A stretch of DNA of 11,400 nucleotides, taken from assembly GCA_902789835.1 (NCBI GenBank), contig CADAPN010000055.1, positions 1 to 11,400 on the forward strand, in the 5' to 3' direction. Below, in pieces: positions 6,757-11,400 of the stretch. Position 1 is the stretch's first letter. The number at the start of each line of letters is the position of its first letter. This DNA is from Oscillospiraceae bacterium. Its GTDB lineage: Bacteria > Bacillota_A > Clostridia > Oscillospirales > Oscillospiraceae. The notes beneath the pieces were generated by a model. The model made no database searches and was not told the DNA's origin. It saw nothing but the letters and a program-made list of their open reading frames with translations. The position numbers and the translations under genes were made by a program.

Positions 6757-7659
6757 ATGAAAAAATATGCAAAACTGCTCGGCCTGATTCTGGCCTTTGC
6801 CATGGCCTTCAGTCTGATGGCAGCCGGTTCGGCCTTCGCGGCTGACGATGCCAAGCCGGAACTTCCGGAATTCGAGACGGTGACGGAGGGCAAACTCACG
6901 GTTGCCACCAGCCCGGACTTCGCTCCCTATGAGTTCTATGCCATCGTGGACGGCGAGCCTGTCCTGGCCGGCTTCGACGTGGCCCTGGCGGGCTACATCG
7001 CCGACTATCTCGGCCTTGAGCTGGAGATCATTCCGATGGACTTTGACGGCGTTTTGAACGAGCTGGCCTCCGGCGGCGTGGATCTCGGCATGGCGGGCCT
7101 TTCTCCGGATCCGAAGCGCATGGACGCGATGGACTTCTCCGAGGTCTATTATCAGGGGGGCCAGTCCTTCGTAACCACCCAGGCCAACAAGGATCTCTTC
7201 AAGAGCCTGGAAGACACCAACAAGGCGGAGTACTCCATCGGCGCCCAGAACGGCTCCATCCAGATGGACCTTGCCAACACCAACTCTCCCGAGGCTGACA
7301 TCGTGGCCCTTGTCAAGGTGACGGACATTGTTGCCGAGCTCCTGGGCGGAAAGCTGGACGGCGCCTACATCGAAACTGCCGTTGCCGAGAACTATGCCGC
7401 CAACTATCCCGAGCTCGCGGTTGTGCTGGAAGTCCCCTATGAGTCCGAAGGCTCTGCCGTCGGCGTGGTAAAGGGCAACGCCGGTCTCCTTGAGGCGGTG
7501 AACCTTGCGGTGAAGGCGGCTCTGGAAGACGGTTCCATGGACAGCTTTGTTGCCGAAGCCAATGAGCAGTCTGTCGGCGCCAAGTACGAGGGCCTGCTGG
7601 ATGCGGAAGACGCGGAAGCGGCCATTGCCGAAGCGGTGGCCGAGGCAGAAGCGGCCTGA
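6757..7659 (+). CDS. Amino-acid ABC transporter substrate-binding protein (family 3 / PAAT)
   Basis: An extracytoplasmic receptor that captures an amino acid and delivers it to the permease encoded next. The 300-residue protein begins MKKYAKLLGLILAFAMAF and has a type I signal peptide with likely cleavage after AFA (A28). No lipobox cysteine is present. The mature part has the polar-amino-acid binding fold: LTVATSPDFAPYEF (47-60), GFDVALAGYIADYLG (72-86), LASGGVDLGMAGLSPDPKRMDAMDFS (103-128, where R121 should bind the substrate carboxylate) and DGAYIETAVAENYA (191-204, with E196 where many homologues have the amino-group-binding Asp). The C-terminus is an Ala/Glu-rich helix-like tail (282-300). 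I chose the ATG at 6757 over an in-frame ATG at 6736, because GAGGAAA (6745-6751) sits just before it and the signal peptide then starts correctly. The substrate cannot be named from sequence. Confidence 0.92.
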   Translation: MKKYAKLLGLILAFAMAFSLMAAGSAFAADDAKPELPEFETVTEGKLTVATSPDFAPYEFYAIVDGEPVLAGFDVALAGYIADYLGLELEIIPMDFDGVLNELASGGVDLGMAGLSPDPKRMDAMDFSEVYYQGGQSFVTTQANKDLFKSLEDTNKAEYSIGAQNGSIQMDLANTNSPEADIVALVKVTDIVAELLGGKLDGAYIETAVAENYAANYPELAVVLEVPYESEGSAVGVVKGNAGLLEAVNLAVKAALEDGSMDSFVAEANEQSVGAKYEGLLDAEDAEAAIAEAVAEAEAA

Positions 7660-7679
7660 TCCCGTACAGAACCTGATCA

Positions 7680-7711
7680 AAAACCCTCCGTCCACCGGGC
7701 GGAGGGGTTTT
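7680..7711 (+). terminator. Intrinsic terminator between binding protein and permease
   Basis: The stem CCCTCCG (7684-7690) pairs with CGGAGGG (7700-7706) around the loop tccaccggg, flanked by an A-run and followed by G and TTTT (7708-7711). It lies 20 nt after the binding-protein stop and only 41 nt before the permease start, with no new promoter seen between. Partial read-through is the likely role, giving more binding protein than membrane components. Confidence 0.8.
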
Positions 7712-7751
7712 GCGCCTCAGAGAAAAACAAGGTTTCAGAGGAGATTTTTTT

Positions 7752-8453
7752 ATGCTTACAGTACAAGGTTTTCAGAAAGCGCTGGAATACTGGAAGCTGT
7801 TTTTGCAGGGCGTCGTATGCACGGTGTCGCTCTCTGCGCTGACAGTCATTTTCGGTTTTATTCTGGCTTTGCTCCTGGCCGTCTGCCGGATGGGCAGATC
7901 CAAAATCCTCAAGGCGATTGCCACGGTTTATGTGGAGCTGTTTCGCGCAACGCCGATGGTGGTGCAGATCTTTGTCATCTTCTATGTGGTGTTTGACGGC
8001 GTGAAGGTCCTGCCGGGCTACAAGCTCTTCGGATTCATCCGCTTTGACCGCTTCTTCCCCGCGGTGGTGGCGCTGTCGCTGAACTCGGGCGCGTATCTGT
8101 CCGAGATCATCCGCTCCGGCATCCAGTCCATCGATATCGGCCAGACGGAGGCGGCCCGGTCCCTGGGCCTCTCGAGCGTGAAGACCATGCGCTTTGTGAT
8201 CCTGCCCCAGGCAATCAAGAACATTCTTCCGGCCATCGCCAATGAATTCGTAACCATCATCAAGGAGTCGGCCATCTGCTATACCATCGGGGTTCAGGAC
8301 ATCATGTCGGCGGTAAACGCGGTGAAGGGCGCGACCTATCGCATGGCGGAAGCGCTTATTATCGCCACCGTACTGTACTTCTGCCTGACCTATCCGACAA
8401 GCAAGATCATTGCACATTTTGAAAGGAAGATGAGCGCCGGTGACAAACGATAA
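7752..8453 (+). CDS. Amino-acid ABC transporter permease (HisMQ/GlnP type)
   Basis: A membrane-spanning subunit of 233 residues with about five hydrophobic helices (for example 22-44, 68-80 and 210-225). The cytoplasmic EAA loop that contacts the ATPase is clear: EAARSLGLS (133-141) followed by [12 protein letters not shown] (149-160). [14 protein letters not shown] (61-74) is typical of HisMQ-family permeases. The start at 7752 follows AGAGGAGA (7737-7744). A longer reading from the TTG at 7710 would begin inside the terminator hairpin, so I reject it. Only one permease gene is present, so the channel is presumably a homodimer. Its last codons overlap the ATPase start by 14 nt. Confidence 0.92.
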   Translation: MLTVQGFQKALEYWKLFLQGVVCTVSLSALTVIFGFILALLLAVCRMGRSKILKAIATVYVELFRATPMVVQIFVIFYVVFDGVKVLPGYKLFGFIRFDRFFPAVVALSLNSGAYLSEIIRSGIQSIDIGQTEAARSLGLSSVKTMRFVILPQAIKNILPAIANEFVTIIKESAICYTIGVQDIMSAVNAVKGATYRMAEALIIATVLYFCLTYPTSKIIAHFERKMSAGDKR

Positions 8454-9201
8454 ACTGATCCAGGTTAAGGACCTGAAGAAATATTACAAGGGCGATCGCA
8501 TCAAGGCCCTGGACGGCGTGACGGTGGACATCAACCGCGGCGATGTGATGGTGGTCATCGGCCCCTCCGGCTCGGGGAAATCCACTTTCCTGCGCTCCCT
8601 GAACCTTCTGGAGGTTCCGACTTCCGGGAGCATTGTCTTTGAAAACGTGGACATCACGAAGAAAACGGGCCCGGACGGAAAGAAACTGGACATAGACCTG
8701 CACCGCCAGAAGATGGGCATGGTGTTTCAGCATTTTAACCTTTTCCCGCATATGACGATCCTGCAGAACATGGTCCTGGCACCGGTCCAGGTAAAAGGGG
8801 TCCCCCAGGCGGAGGCGGAGAAAAAGGCCCTGGAGCTTCTGGAACGCGTCGGACTCGCGGACCGCGCCGACGCCTATCCGATCCAGCTCTCCGGCGGCCA
8901 GAAGCAGCGCGTGGCCATTGTGCGCGCCCTGGCGATGGAACCGGATGTGATGCTCTTTGACGAGCCGACCTCGGCCCTGGACCCTGAAATGGTCGGGGAG
9001 GTCCTTGACGTCATGCGGGAGCTTGCCCGCGAGGGCATGACCATGGTGGTGGTGACCCATGAAATGGGATTTGCCCGCGAAGTGGGCAACCGGATCCTCT
9101 TCATGGCTGACGGAAAGCTTCTGGAAGAGGGAAGCCCGGATGCAATCTTCAATCATCCGCAGAACCCGCGGCTGCAGGACTTCCTGTCTAAGGTGCTGTG
9201 A
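8440..9201 (+). CDS. Amino-acid ABC transporter ATP-binding protein (GlnQ/HisP type)
   Basis: The cytoplasmic motor subunit that powers uptake by ATP hydrolysis. All ABC motifs are intact in 253 residues: Walker [10 protein letters not shown] (41-49), Q-loop Q97 in [10 protein letters not shown], signature [11 protein letters not shown] (150-160), Walker [13 protein letters not shown] (170-181) with catalytic E175, and H-loop H207 in [10 protein letters not shown]. That last motif and the FNLFPHMT segment are typical of the polar-amino-acid class. The likely start is a GTG at 8440, overlapping the end of the permease gene and preceded by AAAGGAAGA (8421-8429). No better-placed ATG is available. 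The stop overlaps the amidohydrolase start (TGATG), indicating translational coupling across three genes. Confidence 0.94.
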   Translation: MTNDKLIQVKDLKKYYKGDRIKALDGVTVDINRGDVMVVIGPSGSGKSTFLRSLNLLEVPTSGSIVFENVDITKKTGPDGKKLDIDLHRQKMGMVFQHFNLFPHMTILQNMVLAPVQVKGVPQAEAEKKALELLERVGLADRADAYPIQLSGGQKQRVAIVRALAMEPDVMLFDEPTSALDPEMVGEVLDVMRELAREGMTMVVVTHEMGFAREVGNRILFMADGKLLEEGSPDAIFNHPQNPRLQDFLSKVL

Positions 9202-10637
9202 TGAGGGCGGATAAGCTTGAGGCCCTCTCCGTCATCGACCGGCGGGCCGACTTCTTCCGCGAGCTGGCGGATGAAATCTGGGACCATCCGGAGCTCTCCC
9301 TGAAGGAATTCCGGGCCGCGGACCTCTATTGCCGAAAGCTTCGCGCGCTTGGCTTTGAGGTGACGGAAAAACTCTGCGGGATCGAAACGGCCTTCTGCGG
9401 CCGCTTCGGCAGCGGCAAGCCGGTGATCGGCATTCTGGGAGAATTTGACGCCCTCTCCGGCCTCAGCCAGGAAGCCGGAAGCACCGAGGCAAAGCCCCTC
9501 GTCCCCGGCGGGAACGGTCACGGCTGCGGCCACAACCTGCTTGGTGTGGGCTCCTTCGCCGCGGCCTGCGCCGTCAAGGAGTGGCTGGAGAAAACCGGCA
9601 GGCCCGGTACGGTGATCTTTTTCGGCTGCCCGGGAGAAGAGGGAGGAGCGGGAAAAGCTTTCATGGCTCGGGAAGGCCTGTGGAAAAAGCTGGACGCCGC
9701 GCTGTGCTGGCACCCGAGCGATGTCAACCAGGTCAAAACCGGAACAAACAATTCCAGCATCCAGGTGCTCTATCGCTTCCGGGGCAAGGCGGCCCATGCC
9801 GCCGGAGACCCCTATAACGGGCGAAGTGCGCTGGATGCGGTGGAACTCATGAATATCGGGGTGCAGTTTCTGCGGGAGCACATGACCGACGACTGCCGGA
9901 TCCATTATGCCATCACGGATGCCGGCGGGGTCTCGCCGAACGTGGTGCAGGCCAACGCGGCGGTCCTTTATATGGTCCGGGCGAATAAGGTGGCGGACTC
10001 CATAAAGCTTCAGGCCCGGGTGGATGACATTGCCAGGGGCGCCGCGCTGATGACGGGGACGGATTTTGAACGTGTCTTCATCGACGGCACGGCGGAGCTT
10101 CTTCCGAACTTTTGCATCGAGGAGGCCCTGTATCGGAACCTGGAGGAGATCGGCGTGCCGGCTTATACGGAGGAGGATCGGCGCCTGGCCTCCGCCCTGA
10201 AAGCAAGCTATCCCGGAAGCGGCATTGCCGGCGTCTACGGCATCCGGGATCCCGAAATTGAAAAGACGCTCCGGCGGCTTTCCGGGAACGGAGAAAAGGC
10301 GATTAACGACTTCATTCCGCCGCTCTATTCCACCACGGCCTTCAGCCCCGGAAGCACGGATGTGGGGGATGTGAGCTGGCTTACGCCGACTTCCCAGATC
10401 GAGACCGTCTGCTGGCCCGCGGGTGTCCCCGGCCACTCCTGGCAGATCGTGGCCTGCGGGAAAAGCGAACTTGCCCACAAGGGAATGTTTCTTGCGGCAA
10501 AGGTGCTGGCCGGAACCGCCGTCGACCTTCTGTCGGACGGAGAGCTTCTGGCCCGGGCCCGGGCTGAATTTGAGGAGCGGTCCGCGGAGGGCTATGTTTG
10601 CCCGATTGAGGAGAACGCGGTCCCGATTGCCCTCTGA
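9201..10637 (+). CDS. M20-family amidohydrolase, AbgB-like (aminoacylase / N-acyl-amino-acid hydrolase)
   Basis: A cytoplasmic metal-dependent hydrolase cleaving an amide bond in an amino-acid conjugate. Metal-site motifs in 478 residues: GHGCGHN (106-112), GEEGGAGKAFM (145-155, E146 the likely general base and E147 a ligand), H171 in CWHPSDVN and H412 in PAGVPGHSW. The lid/dimerisation region reads GKAAHAAGDPYNGRSALDA (195-213). STDVGDVSW (385-393) and WPAGVPGHSWQ are characteristic of AbgB, the p-aminobenzoyl-glutamate hydrolase subunit, rather than of plain hippurate hydrolases. No signal peptide is seen. The ATG at 9201 overlaps the ATPase stop; AAGGTG (9190-9195) is the ribosome binding site, and a GTG one codon earlier is a possible alternative. 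Coupling to an amino-acid importer suggests it acts on an imported conjugate. I see no second (AbgA-like) subunit in the window. Confidence 0.88.
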   Translation: MRADKLEALSVIDRRADFFRELADEIWDHPELSLKEFRAADLYCRKLRALGFEVTEKLCGIETAFCGRFGSGKPVIGILGEFDALSGLSQEAGSTEAKPLVPGGNGHGCGHNLLGVGSFAAACAVKEWLEKTGRPGTVIFFGCPGEEGGAGKAFMAREGLWKKLDAALCWHPSDVNQVKTGTNNSSIQVLYRFRGKAAHAAGDPYNGRSALDAVELMNIGVQFLREHMTDDCRIHYAITDAGGVSPNVVQANAAVLYMVRANKVADSIKLQARVDDIARGAALMTGTDFERVFIDGTAELLPNFCIEEALYRNLEEIGVPAYTEEDRRLASALKASYPGSGIAGVYGIRDPEIEKTLRRLSGNGEKAINDFIPPLYSTTAFSPGSTDVGDVSWLTPTSQIETVCWPAGVPGHSWQIVACGKSELAHKGMFLAAKVLAGTAVDLLSDGELLARARAEFEERSAEGYVCPIEENAVPIAL

Positions 10638-10745
10638 GGGACGAGGGACAAGCCAAAAACAGAATCCCCCACCGCACGAAGAGATTCCGGCGGCGGGGGA
10701 TCGCTTACAGAGGTGTCGGCGGAGGCAGCCGACCTTTTCCCGGGT
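10638..10745 (-). terminator. Convergent intergenic gap with terminator for the LOG-family gene
   Basis: A long imperfect hairpin joins ATCCCCCaCCGC (10664-10675) with GCGGcGGGGGAT (10690-10701), 11 pairs with one A-C mismatch and a 14-nt loop. Read on the minus strand it is followed by TCTGTTTTTGG, so it terminates the LOG-family gene well. On the plus strand no U-run follows, so it is at best a weak stop for the amidohydrolase transcript. Confidence 0.75.
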
Positions 10746-11327
10746 TCAGCGCGTATAGTCCTCCAGACGGCGGATGCTCCCCTCCAGCTCATCCGGGGTG
10801 AGAAGCGCCTTCAGCGCGGCCTCCGGCGTGTCGCAGAGAGACAGAAGCGCGAGGCAGTTCCCACTCATAAAGCCCTGTTCGGCCATCTGTTCAAGGTATG
10901 CGACGAGGGGCGTATAAAAGCCCTTCGTGTTCAGCAGTACAAGCTGTCCCCGCAGCAGTCCGAGCTGGCGAAGGGTGATGGCCTCAAAGAACTCATCCAT
11001 GGTCCCGATGCCGCCGGGCAAAGCGAGAAAGGCCTCGCTTTCGGAGAACATCGTTTCCTTCCGGGCGGCCATGCTGTCGGTCAGGATCAGCTCGTCGCAT
11101 TCCGGGAGCAGAATCCCGGGCTCATTAAACATCCGCGGCGCGATCCCGACGATCTTCCCGCCGGCGGCTTTTGCCCCGCGGGCGCAGGCCCCCATCAGCC
11201 CGTCGGCTCCGCCGCCGAAGACGACGGTGTGGCCCGCTTCGGCGAGCAGGCGGCCCGTTGCCTCGGCTTCATGGTAATAGACCGGATCCAGCCGGCTGGA
11301 AGAGGCGCCGAATATACAGATCTTCAT
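10746..11327 (-). CDS. LOG-family phosphoribohydrolase (TIGR00730 type)
   Basis: LOG proteins hydrolyse the N-glycosidic bond of nucleoside 5'-monophosphates, classically cytokinin riboside monophosphates in plants. In bacteria they are often annotated as nucleotide or lysine-decarboxylase-like proteins, with the physiological substrate usually unknown. The 193-residue protein shows a Rossmann-like start KICIFGASS (2-10), FGGGADGLMG (37-46), R89 and K90 in MAARKETMF, and the diagnostic PGGIGTMDE (104-112). It is a single short domain of normal length and has no membrane segments. I place the start at the ATG 11327-11325, because the AGGA at 11340-11337 lies 9 nt before it; the ATG two codons upstream (11333) would have only a 3-nt spacer. 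It is expressed alone and convergent to the transporter operon. Confidence 0.9.
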   Translation of the reverse strand: MKICIFGASSSRLDPVYYHEAEATGRLLAEAGHTVVFGGGADGLMGACARGAKAAGGKIVGIAPRMFNEPGILLPECDELILTDSMAARKETMFSESEAFLALPGGIGTMDEFFEAITLRQLGLLRGQLVLLNTKGFYTPLVAYLEQMAEQGFMSGNCLALLSLCDTPEAALKALLTPDELEGSIRRLEDYTR

Positions 11328-11358
11328 ACACATTGATCCTTTCGCTTATGCTGCGGGC

Positions 11359-11387
11359 AGTATAACACGGAAGCGGCCCGGACGCAA
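11359..11387 (-). promoter_or_regulatory. Promoter of the LOG-family gene
   Basis: On the minus strand, -10 TATACT (11364-11359) is preceded by TGT, an extended -10, and lies 17 bp from a weak -35 TTGCGT (11387-11382). A start near 11352 gives a leader of about 25 nt carrying the AGGA ribosome binding site. The remaining bases to 11400 show nothing further. Confidence 0.6.
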
Positions 11388-11400
11388 GGAGAGAAGCACG

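Overview
The window looks like chromosomal DNA of a high-GC member of the Bacillota, most likely a Clostridia/Lachnospiraceae-type anaerobe. Support: strong purine-rich ribosome binding sites, sigma-A promoters with 17-bp spacers, a GluRS body and TcdA resembling those I know from Lachnospiraceae, and a GH3 enzyme with the swapped domain order known from rumen Clostridia. No database search was possible, so the taxonomy is inference. I see no tRNA or rRNA genes, CRISPR array, insertion sequence or prophage gene. All genes have similar GC-rich codon use.

Layout. (1) Positions 1-93, minus: the first 31 codons of trpS (tryptophanyl-tRNA synthetase), with a long untranslated leader. (2) Positions 331-381: two back-to-back promoters for trpS and gltX whose -35 boxes overlap almost completely. 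(3) Positions 472-6499, plus: a tight four-gene run of a gltX-like glutamyl-tRNA synthetase, tcdA (t6A37 dehydratase), a CLC-type anion transporter with the signature of fluoride/proton antiporters, and a cytoplasmic, domain-swapped GH3 glycosidase. Gene junctions are 3 nt, an ATGA overlap and 17 nt. (4) Positions 6500-6756: an AT-rich regulatory region with a perfect 10-bp palindrome and one or two promoters. (5) Positions 6757-10637, plus: an amino-acid ABC transporter (binding protein, internal terminator, permease, ATPase) coupled to an AbgB-like M20 amidohydrolase. (6) Positions 10746-11327, minus: a LOG-family phosphoribohydrolase with its own promoter and a terminator in the convergent gap.

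How the genes fit together. The first cluster joins translation genes (aminoacylation and anticodon-loop modification) with an ion exporter and a glycosidase, so it is a housekeeping transcription unit with unrelated passengers rather than a pathway. The second cluster makes sense as import of an amino acid or amino-acid conjugate followed by intracellular hydrolysis. The hairpin terminator between binding protein and permease would give excess binding protein.

The most unusual observation is that the GluRS has an otherwise conserved catalytic domain, including KMSKR, but its N-terminus lacks the SPTG...HIGH region that binds ATP. I did not find a convincing new multi-gene system; most of the rest is ordinary.
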